Shown here: in pieces, positions 6,568 to 14,058 of the stretch
Layout of the letters: each line of letters opens with the position of its first letter
How positions within the stretch are numbered: position 1 is the first letter of the stretch
From: an uncultured Gemmatimonadota bacterium
GTDB taxonomy: Bacteria > Gemmatimonadota > Gemmatimonadetes > Gemmatimonadales > GWC2-71-9
Length of the DNA stretch: 22,333 bases
Assembly: GCA_937961295.1 (NCBI GenBank)
Contig: CALGOK010000108.1
Location: 1 to 22,333 of the forward strand
Direction of reading: 5' to 3'
Notes under the pieces: generated by a model
What the model was told of the DNA's origin: nothing
The model's database searches: none
The model's input: only the letters and a program-made list of their open reading frames with translations
Made by a program: the position numbers and the translations under genes

Positions 6568-7828
6568 GGCGTTCGAGCGCGGAAGCCCACGCGCCGACTG
6601 ATGGCTGTTCCAGCGGTGGTCGCACGGCGTTGCGGCGCCAGCCGTAGAGCGCCTCGCACGCCGGCCCGCAGACGGCGCCTTGGCACGCACCCATGGCCAC
6701 GCGGGTCCACAGCTTGGCCTGGCGCTGGCTCCAGGCGGGATCGATCGATTCCTGCCGCACGTCCTCGCATCGGCAGATCACGGTGCGCGGAGTCACCCGA
6801 TCAAGCAGCTCGCGCCGAGGAGCGAATTCCTCGCGCAGCAACCAGCCGAAGGCGCGGCCCCGGTCGCGGCGCCGCCCCAGCGCGGCCGGAATCTCGGTCG
6901 CACCCGCGGCGGCCATGCCCGCGATCGCGCCCTCGGCCTGCGCCGCGTCGTCGCCCGCCACGCCGCAGCATTCGCCCGCGGCCCACACGCCGTCGATGCT
7001 CGTGGCCTGCTGCTGGTCGACCACGATGCCGTCATCACCGACCGCGCAGCCGAGCAGCGTGCCGAGTTCGGTGCGCGGCAGCAACCCGGCTGCGGTCGCG
7101 ATCCAGTCGCACGGCTCGACGCGTTCCTCGCCGCCAACCGAGAGGATCGCCCGCTCCACCGCGTGATGCCCCTCCGCGCGGACGACCCAGGTGTCGCTCC
7201 GGTAGGGCACCGGCCAGGTCGCGGCGCGGTACTGCAGCGCCTGCGCCAGCCGCGCAGGGCTCAGCAGCGCGCGCATCGCGAACCGGCGCAGCCGCCGTGC
7301 GGGCACCTGCTCGCCGATCAGCACGAGCCGCGCCCCTGCCCTGCGCAGCGTCGCCGCCACCGGCAGGAGCAGCGGTCCGGTTCCCGCGAGCACCACCCGC
7401 GCTCCGGACAGCTCGAGCCCCGACTTGCAGAGCGCCTGCATCGCACCGACACCGACGACCCCGGGCAGCGTCCAGCCGGGAAACGGCAGGAAACGCTCGA
7501 CTGCACCGGTGGCCAGCACGATGCTGGACGTCTCGATGATCGCGGTGCGCCCATCGAAATCCACCACGAGCTCGTGCGGCGAAGCTGCATCGATGACGGC
7601 GGCGCGGCGCGCGACGGCGACCCGCGGCGGCTGCACGGCACCGAGGAGCCGGCGAGCCGCGCGCGGCAGCCGCTCACCGGGCCGATGGCGCCACACCTGT
7701 CCGCCACCCCGGCTTCCCTGGTCGATCAGCAGCACGCTCCGGCCGAGCGCCGCGACCGCGTCGGCCGCGGCGAGCCCGGCCGGGCCGGCCCCGACCACCA
7801 CCACGTCGAGCCGGCGCGATGGCCTCAC
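6515..7828 (-). CDS. D-hydroxyproline dehydrogenase, alpha-type subunit (FAD, BFD-like [2Fe-2S])
   Basis: A 437-residue flavoprotein. The N-terminus LDVVVVGAGPAGLAAADAVA is a dinucleotide-binding Rossmann motif for FAD. A second nucleotide-binding segment ARVVLAGTGPLLLPVA lies mid-protein and DGVWAAGECCG is the usual late FAD motif. The C-terminus carries a BFD-like iron-sulfur domain with Cys352, Cys354, Cys382 and Cys387 (CRC then ACQGAVC). This matches the alpha subunit of three-part D-hydroxyproline/sarcosine-oxidase-like dehydrogenases, which oxidize cis-4-hydroxy-D-proline to pyrroline-4-hydroxy-2-carboxylate. The start is GTG 7828, which overlaps the gamma stop as GTGA. It is the last gene of the operon. 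Opine or octopine oxidase subunits look similar; the epimerase next door favours hydroxyproline. Confidence 0.85.
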   Translation of the reverse strand: MRPSRRLDVVVVGAGPAGLAAADAVAALGRSVLLIDQGSRGGGQVWRHRPGERLPRAARRLLGAVQPPRVAVARRAAVIDAASPHELVVDFDGRTAIIETSSIVLATGAVERFLPFPGWTLPGVVGVGAMQALCKSGLELSGARVVLAGTGPLLLPVAATLRRAGARLVLIGEQVPARRLRRFAMRALLSPARLAQALQYRAATWPVPYRSDTWVVRAEGHHAVERAILSVGGEERVEPCDWIATAAGLLPRTELGTLLGCAVGDDGIVVDQQQATSIDGVWAAGECCGVAGDDAAQAEGAIAGMAAAGATEIPAALGRRRDRGRAFGWLLREEFAPRRELLDRVTPRTVICRCEDVRQESIDPAWSQRQAKLWTRVAMGACQGAVCGPACEALYGWRRNAVRPPLEQPSVGAWASALERLTPDPVAVGESPPQRGA

Positions 7829-8070
7829 GGCTCCGTCTCCACCCGGAGCCCCTCGCGCACCGGTTCCAGGCACGCGCGCACAGCGGGGCGATCGTCGATC
7901 GTGACGCGACACTCGTGACAGCTGCCCATGGCGCAGAGCGGCGCGCGCGGGGCGCCGCCGACGGAGTGCCGGAACGAGGCCGGTCCGTGCTGGAGCAGTG
8001 CTGCGGCCACGGTGATGTCGTGCGCGACGCGACGTGGCAAGCCGTTGACCACGATGGTGATGTCGCTCAT
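7825..8070 (-). CDS. D-hydroxyproline dehydrogenase, gamma-type subunit ([2Fe-2S] ferredoxin)
   Basis: An 81-residue small ferredoxin domain. Cys46, Cys51 and Cys54 (LCAMGSCHEC) plus Cys67 (VRACLEP) form the plant-type [2Fe-2S] site; the start MSDITIVVNGLPRR is the expected beta hairpin. In this family the protein is an electron-carrying subunit between the two flavoproteins. Its start overlaps the beta-subunit stop as ATGA, and its stop overlaps the alpha-subunit start as GTGA. Subunits made this way in sequence favour a stoichiometric complex. Confidence 0.88.
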   Translation of the reverse strand: MSDITIVVNGLPRRVAHDITVAAALLQHGPASFRHSVGGAPRAPLCAMGSCHECRVTIDDRPAVRACLEPVREGLRVETEP

Positions 8071-9194
8071 GCCGCGGCTCCCGCATGGGCAACGTCGCGC
8101 TCGGGCCGAAACGGCGCCGGATCGAGTGGCGGCTCGCGGCCGAGCAGGTCGGCCGCAATGAGGTCGGCGGTGCCGGGTGCCATGCTGATGCCGAGCCCCT
8201 CGTGCCCGGTGGCGACCCAGGTGCGCTCGATCGCGGGCCAGCGGCCGATCAGCGGCAGCGCGTCGGCAGTCGCAGGGCGGAATCCCACCCATGTGCGCGA
8301 CACCGGCGCCCCCGCGAGCGCCGGCAGGAACGCTGTCGCGCGCGAGAGCATGCGCGCCACCAGCGGACGATTGATGCGCGCGTCGAATCCCACCAGTTCG
8401 CGCGAGGAGCCGACGAGCAGCTGTCCGGTGCGACGGGGCTGGACATTGAACGCGACCGAGGCGCCACCGAGCGTGTGCGCGGAGTCGAGGTAGCCAAGGT
8501 CGACCAGTTGGTGGCGAACGGAAATCGGCATGCGGTCGGAGATGGCGAGGTGCCCGCGACGCGGCAGGGCAGGGAGGCCGGGGAGCAGGCTCGCCGAGTG
8601 CGCCCCAGCTGCCACCACCACGGCCCCGGCGCTGACGTTGTCGCCGTAGGCGGTCCGCACCAGCCCCGACTCGACCGCCAGCACGCGCACGGGTTGCAGG
8701 AGCCGCGCGCCCGCGGCCACGGCACGCTCCAGCAACAGCTGGGCGATCACCGGCGGGTAGCACACCATGTCGTCGGGCACCCGCAGCGCGCCCGCCAATC
8801 CGGGTCGGAGCGCGGGCTCCGCCTCGGCGAGCTGCTGGGCATCGAGCAGCTCCGCGCGCACGCCGTCGCGCCGGAAGCGGTCGACCTTGGCCTGCGCGAT
8901 GGCCAGCTCCGCGTCGCTCGCCGCCAGCCACAGGGTCCCGCAGCGGTCGGCCTCGACGGTGGGCGGGAACTCGGGAAGCATCGCATCCCAGCGCAGCCGG
9001 GAGTGGTGGCAGAGCCGCAACTGCGCCGGCGAGTCGTCCATGACCACCAGGTGGCCCATCGCAGCGCCGGTGCTCCCGGCGCCGGCAAACTCGCCCTCGA
9101 GGACGGCCACCTCCATCCCCTCGTGCGCGAGCACGTCGGCGATCGCGGCACCGACCACGCCGGCACCGATCACCGCCACGTCGCAGGTGATCAT
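8067..9194 (-). CDS. D-hydroxyproline dehydrogenase, beta-type subunit (DAO-family FAD protein)
   Basis: A 375-residue D-amino-acid oxidase fold protein that is probably the substrate-oxidizing subunit. MITCDVAVIGAGVVGAAIAD (Gly10, 12, 15) binds FAD. GAVVVAAGAHSASLL and the C-terminal RTWVGFRPATADALPLIG with VATGHEGLGISMAPGTA are the standard DAO motifs near the flavin. Its location between epimerase and ferredoxin, with 4-nt ATGA overlaps on both sides, fixes its role as part of the D-hydroxyproline dehydrogenase complex better than the sequence alone, which could also suggest sarcosine, glycine or D-amino acid oxidation. Confidence 0.88.
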   Translation of the reverse strand: MITCDVAVIGAGVVGAAIADVLAHEGMEVAVLEGEFAGAGSTGAAMGHLVVMDDSPAQLRLCHHSRLRWDAMLPEFPPTVEADRCGTLWLAASDAELAIAQAKVDRFRRDGVRAELLDAQQLAEAEPALRPGLAGALRVPDDMVCYPPVIAQLLLERAVAAGARLLQPVRVLAVESGLVRTAYGDNVSAGAVVVAAGAHSASLLPGLPALPRRGHLAISDRMPISVRHQLVDLGYLDSAHTLGGASVAFNVQPRRTGQLLVGSSRELVGFDARINRPLVARMLSRATAFLPALAGAPVSRTWVGFRPATADALPLIGRWPAIERTWVATGHEGLGISMAPGTADLIAADLLGREPPLDPAPFRPERDVAHAGAAA

Positions 9195-10135
9195 CCCAGG
9201 CCGTGCCTCAGCGGGTCGTCCGCCTCGAAGTGCAGCGTGGCGCGGCCGGTGATCCAGGCCCGACCGCTGATGTGCGGCACCATCGCATCACCGTGGGCCT
9301 CGAGCCACCCGGTGAACAGCGAGCCGGTGATGCTCTCCTGGCGCCAGCGCCCGCCGGGGGCGAGCTCGCCGCGCGCATGCAGCACGGCCATCTTGGCGGA
9401 GGTCCCGGTGCCGCACGGCGAGCGGTCGTAGGCGCTCCCGGGACAGAGCACGAAGTTGCGCGCGTCGGCGTCGGGGCGCGACGGCGGGCCGAACAGCTCG
9501 ACGTGATCGATCAGGCCACCGTCGGCACCGGTGATCCCCTGCGCGATCAGCGCGTCGCGCAGCCGGGTGGTGACGCGGAGCAGGTGGTGGCGGCGCGCAA
9601 ACTCCAGCGGTTCACCCGGCAGCTCGGTGAGGAAGAACCAGTTGCCGCCCCACGCGACGTCGCCGACCACCCGGCCCACCCCCGGCACCTCGACCGCCAC
9701 GTCGGCCGCGTGACGCCAGGACGGCACGTTGCGGATGGTGATCGTGCCGTCACCGGCCAGGTCGGCCGACACCGGTCCCACGGGGGTGTCGAGTTCCACA
9801 TGTCCGGGGGCGATGCGGCCGAGATGCGCCAGGGTGCGCACCACGCCGATCAGCCCGTGCCCGCACATCCCCAGCCACGACACGTCGTTGAAGAACACGA
9901 CGCCGGCGACCGCCTCGGCACGATCGGGTGGCACGAGCAGCGCGCCGACGATCGCATCGTGCCCCCGCGGCTCGAGCACCGTCGCGCGCCGCAGGGCATC
10001 ACACTCGCGCCGCAGCCATTCGCGCCGCTCGGCGACGCTCCCGCCCGCCGGCTCGGGCCAGCCGCTCAGCACCACGCGGGTCGGTTCGCCTTCGGTGTGC
10101 GAATCGATCACCTCGATCGGCGGCGGCACGCTCAT
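9191..10135 (-). CDS. 4-hydroxyproline 2-epimerase (proline racemase family)
   Basis: A 314-residue cytosolic enzyme that converts trans-4-hydroxy-L-proline to cis-4-hydroxy-D-proline by two-base proton exchange. Both catalytic cysteines are present: Cys91 in GMCGHG and Cys241 in DRSPCGTGTSA. Trans-3-hydroxyproline dehydratases of the same family lack one of them, so epimerization is favoured. The start IEVIDSHTEGEPTRVV is the usual family N-terminus. ATG 10135 overlaps the stop of the deaminase gene as ATGA. The epimerase call over proline racemase rests on the neighbours, which use the D-hydroxy product. Confidence 0.93.
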   Translation of the reverse strand: MSVPPPIEVIDSHTEGEPTRVVLSGWPEPAGGSVAERREWLRRECDALRRATVLEPRGHDAIVGALLVPPDRAEAVAGVVFFNDVSWLGMCGHGLIGVVRTLAHLGRIAPGHVELDTPVGPVSADLAGDGTITIRNVPSWRHAADVAVEVPGVGRVVGDVAWGGNWFFLTELPGEPLEFARRHHLLRVTTRLRDALIAQGITGADGGLIDHVELFGPPSRPDADARNFVLCPGSAYDRSPCGTGTSAKMAVLHARGELAPGGRWRQESITGSLFTGWLEAHGDAMVPHISGRAWITGRATLHFEADDPLRHGLG

Positions 10136-11037
10136 CGCCGGGCGCCGCTCCGCATCGCGAGCCGCTCGCGGATCAGCGACAGCGCCACTTCGCGTTCGGC
10201 GCCCTCCAGGACCATGCGCGGCGCGCGCACGCGCTCGTGGCCGAGTCCGCACTCCTGCTGCACCAGCTTGATCAGCTGGACGAACTTGGGCACCGTGTCG
10301 AGTCGCAGCAGCGGCAGGAACCACTCGTACAGTTCGCGCGCCTCGGCATCGCGACCGGCGAGGGCGTGCTCGAACACCAGCACCGACTCCTCGGGGAGGG
10401 CGTTGACCAGTCCGGCCACCCATCCCGTGGCGCCGGCGGCGACACCCTCGACCACGGCGTCGTCGAGTCCCACGAACAGCGCCAGCCGGTCGCCGAGCAG
10501 GGCGCGCATGGCGGTGATCCGCCGCACGTCGCCGCTGCTGTCCTTGACGGCGTGCAGGTTGTCGTGCGCGGTGAGCTCGCGCACCTGCTCGGGGAGGAAG
10601 TCGGTGCCGTAGGCGATCGGGTTGTTGTAGAGCATGCACGAGAGGCGGGTGGCGTCGAGGATTGCCTCGACATGGGCGCGGGTCTCGTGCCAGTCGCCAC
10701 GATACACGTACGGCGGCAGCACCATCAGCCCGCGACCGCCGACCGCATCGGCCTGGCGCGCCAGGTCGGTCGCCTCGTCGGTGGAGAGCGCCGCGATCCC
10801 GGCCACCACGGGCACCCGGTCGCCGACCGCACCGACCAGCGTGCGGAGCACCTCGACCTTCTCGGCGAACTGCAGCGTGGCGCCCTCGCCGAGCGACCCG
10901 AGCGCCACGACGCCGCGGCAGCCGGCGGCAACCAGCCGCCGCGCGTGGCCGGCGAGAAACTCGTGGTCCACGCCGCCATCGGCATCGAACGGGGTGGTGA
11001 TCGCGGGGAAGACGCCCTGCCACATCGTGCGACTCAT
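10132..11037 (-). CDS. DHDPS-family pyrroline-4-hydroxy-2-carboxylate deaminase
   Basis: A 301-residue TIM barrel of the dihydrodipicolinate synthase/N-acetylneuraminate lyase family. Lys165 in HAVKDSSGD is the Schiff-base lysine. Tyr137 in LYNNP and GSLGEGATL (47-55, the GTTGE-like loop) are the other active-site marks. In hydroxyproline operons this family removes ammonia and water from pyrroline-4-hydroxy-2-carboxylate to give 2-oxoglutarate semialdehyde. The true lysine-pathway DHDPS is unlikely, given the operon. ATG 11037 has AGGAG 5 nt upstream, the only clear ribosome site between the operon's genes. The gap to the dehydrogenase gene is 11 nt. Confidence 0.9.
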   Translation of the reverse strand: MSRTMWQGVFPAITTPFDADGGVDHEFLAGHARRLVAAGCRGVVALGSLGEGATLQFAEKVEVLRTLVGAVGDRVPVVAGIAALSTDEATDLARQADAVGGRGLMVLPPYVYRGDWHETRAHVEAILDATRLSCMLYNNPIAYGTDFLPEQVRELTAHDNLHAVKDSSGDVRRITAMRALLGDRLALFVGLDDAVVEGVAAGATGWVAGLVNALPEESVLVFEHALAGRDAEARELYEWFLPLLRLDTVPKFVQLIKLVQQECGLGHERVRAPRMVLEGAEREVALSLIRERLAMRSGARR

Positions 11038-11048
11038 TGCGGCTCCTG

Positions 11049-12482
11049 TCAGGGATGGATCTGGACGGTGCGGGTCTCGGTGTAGAAGTCGCGGGCGGCG
11101 CGGCCCTGTTCCCTGCTGCCGGACGAGCTGGCCTTCATGCCGCCGAACGGGGCGTGGGGATCGACGCCGGTGGTGTCGCCGTTGACGCGCACCAGCCCCA
11201 CCTCGATCTCGCGAATGTAGCGGAAGGCGCGGCCGAGGTCGCGGGTGAACAGCGAGGCGGAGAGGCCGTAGCGCGTGGCGTTGGCCAGCGCGATCGCCTC
11301 GTCGAGGCCATCGGCCTGCAGCACCGCGAGCACCGGGGCGAACAGCTCGTCCTGCGCCACGGGATGCGCGGCATCGACGTGGAGCGCCCGCGGCACGAGC
11401 CAGTTGCCGCGCACCCACTCGGGACCGTCGGGGAGGACGCCCTCGAACGCCGCCTCGGCGGGTGCCGCGCCGAGCGTCGCGGCGACCCAGACGCGCGACG
11501 TCGCCGTCACCAGCGGGCCGATGGCGCAACCCGGATCGCTGACCGGACCGAGCTTGAGTGCGGCGGTCGCGTCACGGAGGCGATCCACGAAGGCGTCGGC
11601 AACCGCCCGGTCGACGATCACCCGCGACGTGGCAGTGCACTTCTGCCCGGCGAACCGGAATGCGCCCGCGGCGGTGAGCTGCGCGGCGCGATCGAGGTCG
11701 GCGTCGTCGCAGACGATCACCACGTTCTTGCCGCCCATCTCGGTCTGGCAACGCACGTTCCGCGCGGCGGCGGCGGCCTGCACCCTGGCACCCACCGTGG
11801 CCGAGCCGGTGAAGGACACTGCGCGGACACCATCGTGCGACACCAGCGCGGCGCCGGTACTGCCGTCACCATGCACCACGTTGAACACCCCGGCGGGGAA
11901 GCCAGCCGCCACGGCGGACTCCACCAGCAGCGCGGCGACGGCCCCGGCATGCTCCGACGGCTTGAGCACCACGGTGTTGCCGAATGCCAGGGCCGGCGCC
12001 GCCTTCCACAGCGGAATCGCGACCGGAAAATTCCACGGCGTGATCAGCCCCACCACGCCCACCGGATCGCGCAGCGTGAACTGCATCGCGTCGGGTGCCT
12101 GGGCGGGAATCACCTCGCCCAGCTCGCGCACCGCCTCGCCGGCGTAGTAGCGGCAGATCACCACCGCGCGCGCCACTTCGCCGCGCGCCTCGCCGATCGG
12201 CTTGCCGACCTCGCGGGTGATGAGCTCGGCGAAGCGGTCGGCGCGCTCGGCGATCGCCTCGCCCCAGGCGTGCAGCAGCTCGGCGCGCGAAGGGCCGGTG
12301 CGGCGCCGCCAGTCCGCCAGCGCCGTGGCAGCGGCATCGATGGCGGCGGCGACGTCATCGTGCGTGCCGATCGGCACCACGCCGACGAGGTCGTCATGGT
12401 CGGAAGGGTTGCGGCGCTCGAGCACGGCGCCCTGCCCGTGCCGATCGGCGCCGCCCACGTGATGACGGAGGGGAGTGGACAT
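11049..12482 (-). CDS. 2-oxoglutarate-semialdehyde dehydrogenase (ALDH superfamily)
   Basis: A 477-residue NAD(P)-dependent aldehyde dehydrogenase, the first gene of the hydroxyproline operon. It would oxidize 2-oxoglutarate semialdehyde to 2-oxoglutarate, which enters the TCA cycle. The catalytic Cys282 (GQKCTATSR), general base Glu248 (TEMGGKN), Asn151 (TPWNFP) and the coenzyme motif FTGSATVG are all present. I prefer ATG 12482; a TTG start 39 nt upstream adds a non-conserved stretch. There is no Shine-Dalgarno, and an AT-rich CATATT lies 7 nt before the ATG, so the mRNA may be nearly leaderless. Succinate-semialdehyde or other ALDH activity cannot be ruled out from sequence alone. Confidence 0.9.
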   Translation of the reverse strand: MSTPLRHHVGGADRHGQGAVLERRNPSDHDDLVGVVPIGTHDDVAAAIDAAATALADWRRRTGPSRAELLHAWGEAIAERADRFAELITREVGKPIGEARGEVARAVVICRYYAGEAVRELGEVIPAQAPDAMQFTLRDPVGVVGLITPWNFPVAIPLWKAAPALAFGNTVVLKPSEHAGAVAALLVESAVAAGFPAGVFNVVHGDGSTGAALVSHDGVRAVSFTGSATVGARVQAAAAARNVRCQTEMGGKNVVIVCDDADLDRAAQLTAAGAFRFAGQKCTATSRVIVDRAVADAFVDRLRDATAALKLGPVSDPGCAIGPLVTATSRVWVAATLGAAPAEAAFEGVLPDGPEWVRGNWLVPRALHVDAAHPVAQDELFAPVLAVLQADGLDEAIALANATRYGLSASLFTRDLGRAFRYIREIEVGLVRVNGDTTGVDPHAPFGGMKASSSGSREQGRAARDFYTETRTVQIHP

Positions 12483-12522
12483 GCGAGTGAATATGCAGGG
12501 GGAGGACGGATCACGGAACAAT

Positions 12523-12593
12523 TGTCACCCCGAGCGCAGCGAGGGGACGGAGCCATGTCCGGGCTCCGCCCCCTCGCTTCGCTCGGGGTGACA
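12523..12593. repeat. 32-bp near-perfect inverted repeat (TGTCACCCCGAGCG... type)
   Basis: Arms 12523-12554 and 12562-12593 are reverse complements at 30 of 32 positions, with a 7-nt loop. The outer ends read TGTCACCCCGAG and CTCGGGGTGACA. It sits between the start of the hydroxyproline operon and the end of the secreted-protein gene and contains no gene. It resembles a REP/MITE-like dispersed palindrome; whether it recurs genome-wide cannot be seen here. It lies upstream of the operon's promoter region. Confidence 0.75.
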
Positions 12594-12604
12594 CACACGA
12601 GGAG

Positions 12605-12639
12605 GCCCCGCCGCTCGGGCTGAAGCCCGAGGGCGGGGC
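12605..12639 (-). terminator. Terminator-like palindrome after the secreted-protein gene
   Basis: A GC-rich stem (12605-12620 with 12625-12639; one bulge) has a 4-nt loop and starts inside the TAG stop (12641-12639) of the minus-strand gene. On the minus strand it is followed by CTCCTCGTGTGTGT, a weak T-containing tail. A closely related palindrome is embedded in heme A synthase at 16428-16467. Confidence 0.6.
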
Positions 12640-13283
12640 TATTGCCGCACGTAGACCACCTTCCGCGACATCTTGCGCGGCATCGCGGGCCCGCCGAGCT
12701 CGAGCTTGACCTCGAGCGCGGCGCCGTCGTCGATCAGGTGGATCTCGCGCTTGAGCTCGGCACTCCCCTCGATGCCGTCGACGAGCTCGACCTTGCGGCC
12801 CTTCCAGCGGGCCGAGTTGTGGAGCAGCGTCCCGTCGAAGAGTGCCTGCTGCCGCTTGCGCCCGTCGGGGGTCCACGAGACGTGGACATCCTGCACGGTG
12901 ACGATCACGCTGGTGTCGCTTGCGAAGAGCGTCATCAGCTCGGGTGCGCGGAGTTGCGAGACGAGCTCGCGCAGGTTGGGGTCGCGCATCGCCCCCCGGG
13001 CACCGGCGGGGAAGCCGCCGCCGCTCGGCGGCGCGGGGGCGGCGCCGCGACGACCACTCCCTCCCCCTGCTCCCGTGGGGGCACCGCCAACGGCCGCTGC
13101 CGGGTTGCCCCGCTGCACCTCGGGCTCGGCGGCCGGACCCGGCACCGGCTCGCTCCGCTCGCGGTCGATGATCCAGCTCCCCGACATGGCCGCAGCCGTG
13201 GCGGGGTCGTAGGCCTGCTGGGCAACCAGGGCGGCGGGGAGGAGCAGGAGTCCCATGAGGACCCCGAGGCGGGCGCGAGACAC
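12639..13283 (-). CDS. Secreted protein of unknown function
   Basis: A 214-residue protein I do not recognise. GTG 13283 is chosen because CGGAG lies 6 nt upstream and it opens a clean signal peptide (ARLGVLMGLLLLPAALVAQQ). A longer frame upstream would be coded by heptamer and tRNA-terminator DNA. After the signal come SGSWIIDRERSE, a low-complexity Pro/Gly/Ala linker (about residues 45-100), and a folded C-terminal half with DTSVIVTVQDVHVSWTPDGRK, ARWKGRKVELVDGIEGSAELK and DDGAALEVKLEL. These look like successive beta strands, perhaps a lipocalin-like ligand barrel, which is a guess. It stands alone, ahead of the palindrome block. Confidence 0.7.
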   Translation of the reverse strand: MSRARLGVLMGLLLLPAALVAQQAYDPATAAAMSGSWIIDRERSEPVPGPAAEPEVQRGNPAAAVGGAPTGAGGGSGRRGAAPAPPSGGGFPAGARGAMRDPNLRELVSQLRAPELMTLFASDTSVIVTVQDVHVSWTPDGRKRQQALFDGTLLHNSARWKGRKVELVDGIEGSAELKREIHLIDDGAALEVKLELGGPAMPRKMSRKVVYVRQ

Positions 13284-13382
13284 GGTGGACTCCGGAACGG
13301 GAGGCGCAGGGGGCTGGAGAGATACGCGCCCGTGCGGCGATTCGTTGTCGGAGCACAGCGCTGGGGCCCGAAGTGCGCTTTG

Positions 13383-13403
13383 CCCCTCGCCCCTCGCCCC
13401 TCG
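13383..13403. repeat. Three tandem CCCCTCG heptamers
   Basis: Three exact head-to-tail copies of a 7-bp unit lie just past the tRNA-Lys terminator hairpin (minus direction). The same unit appears in both arms of the repeat at 13760-13831 and, degenerate, at 1334-1416. Unlike the other heptamer sites there is no second arm here. Confidence 0.8.
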
Positions 13404-13414
13404 CGCATGCAGAA

Positions 13415-13442
13415 GCGCCCGCCTCCTCGCGGAGACGGGCGC
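13415..13442 (-). terminator. Intrinsic terminator of the Glu-Glu-Lys tRNA unit
   Basis: A 12-bp stem (13415-13426 with 13431-13442, one G-T pair) and 4-nt TCGC loop start 5 bp past the tRNA-Lys 3' end. On the minus strand TTCTGCATGC follows, close to the TCTTGCATT that follows the Leu-Thr terminator. Heptamers come directly after it. Confidence 0.7.
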
Positions 13443-13447
13443 CGGCA

Positions 13448-13520
<73 letters not shown>

Positions 13521-13549
13521 GCGAGTCCCGCCCGGGCGGGTGTTCGGCA

Positions 13550-13621
13550 TAGCCCCAACGGGAATCGAACCCGTCTCTCGACCTTGAAAGGGTCGCGTCC
13601 TAGCCGATAGACGATGGGGCC
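13550..13621 (-). tRNA. tRNA-Glu(TTC)
   Basis: Minus-strand acceptor stem GGCCCCA (13621-13615) pairs with TGGGGCT (13557-13551). The first pair is G1-U72 instead of G-C, a feature shared with the other Glu tRNA here. Anticodon stem CGACC/GGTCG encloses CTTTCAA, giving TTC. T arm ACGGG TTCGATT CCCGT is canonical. No CCA is encoded. Confidence 0.94.
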
Positions 13622-13644
13622 AGGGTCCCGTCGGGACTGCTGCA

Positions 13645-13717
<73 letters not shown>

Positions 13718-13731
13718 GCGTCGGACCGGCC

Positions 13732-13759
13732 AATATAGCCGGGGGAGGGCCCTGATCAA
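13732..13759 (-). promoter_or_regulatory. Promoter of the tRNA-Glu/Glu/Lys unit
   Basis: On the minus strand TTGATC (13759-13754) is followed after 16 nt by TATATT (13737-13732), and tRNA-Glu(CTC) starts 14 nt later. The -35 box directly abuts the outer end of the 13760-13831 inverted repeat. This splits the five-tRNA block into His-Trp and Glu-Glu-Lys units. Confidence 0.65.
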
Positions 13760-13831
13760 GGGCGACAACGCGAGGGGCGAGGCGCGAAGGGCGCTGTGGG
13801 AACCTACCCCTCGCCCCTCGCGATGTCGCCC
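13760..13831. repeat. 23-bp inverted repeat with GGGGCGA/CCCCTCG units between tRNA-Trp and tRNA-Glu
   Basis: Arms 13760-13782 and 13809-13831 are reverse complements at 22 of 23 positions, with a 26-nt loop. They include the CCCCTCG heptamer found at 13383-13403. The element begins 12 bp after the tRNA-Trp 3' end (minus direction), so it may end the His-Trp transcript. On its other side the Glu promoter starts at once. Confidence 0.7.
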
Positions 13832-13843
13832 CGTCGCTCCCAA

Positions 13844-13916
13844 CAGGCCCGGAGGGAATCGAACCCCCAACCCCCGGTTTTGGAGACCGGTGCTCTACCA
13901 ATTGAGCTACGGACCT
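13844..13916 (-). tRNA. tRNA-Trp(CCA)
   Basis: Minus-strand acceptor stem AGGTCCG (13916-13910) pairs with CGGGCCT (13851-13845), with one T-G pair. Discriminator G at 13844 is the expected Trp identity base. Anticodon stem CCGGT/ACCGG encloses CTCCAAA, giving CCA. T arm GGGGG TTCGATT CCCTC is canonical apart from one weak pair. The 3'-terminal CCA is not encoded. Confidence 0.95.
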
Positions 13917-13933
13917 TCGCGCGGGTCCTGCAG

Positions 13934-14008
13934 GGTGCCTGACGGGGATCGAACCCGCAACCTCCGCAGCCACAGTGCGGCGCTCTAACCGATTGAGCTA
14001 CAAGCACC
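13934..14008 (-). tRNA. tRNA-His(GTG)
   Basis: Minus-strand acceptor stem GTGCTTG (14007-14001) pairs with CAGGCAC (13941-13935), with one T-G pair. The extra G at position -1 (14008) faces discriminator C (13934), the hallmark of tRNA-His. Anticodon stem CCGCA/TGCGG encloses CTGTGGC, giving GTG. T arm GCGGG TTCGATC CCCGT is canonical. It is the first gene of the His-Trp unit. Confidence 0.96.
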
Positions 14009-14029
14009 ACGAGACCCCACGAACCCGGA

Positions 14030-14058
14030 AAGATCGCCACCGGACGGGGCCGGGTCAA
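14030..14058 (-). promoter_or_regulatory. Promoter of the tRNA-His/Trp unit, -35 box over the upstream stop codon
   Basis: On the minus strand TTGACC (14058-14053) is followed after 17 nt by GATCTT (14035-14030), with tRNA-His 21 nt further on. The TGA within TTGACC is the stop codon (14057-14055) of the class IV aminotransferase gene. Confidence 0.6.

Noticed and set aside
8085..10612. Long plus-strand open frames opposite the hydroxyproline epimerase and beta-subunit genes
   Set aside because: Composition is typical of antisense reading in GC-rich DNA, there are no domains, and both opposite-strand genes are complete and coupled.
9191..11023. A single 610-codon frame that would fuse sequence opposite the deaminase to the epimerase
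   Set aside because: The N-terminal half is an off-frame reading of the deaminase gene. The epimerase starts at ATG 10135 inside it.
11037..12623. A plus-strand open frame of over 500 codons antisense to the aldehyde dehydrogenase
   Set aside because: It is a high-GC shadow frame. Its translation is Arg/Gly/His-rich without recognisable motifs, while the minus strand encodes a full ALDH with all catalytic residues.
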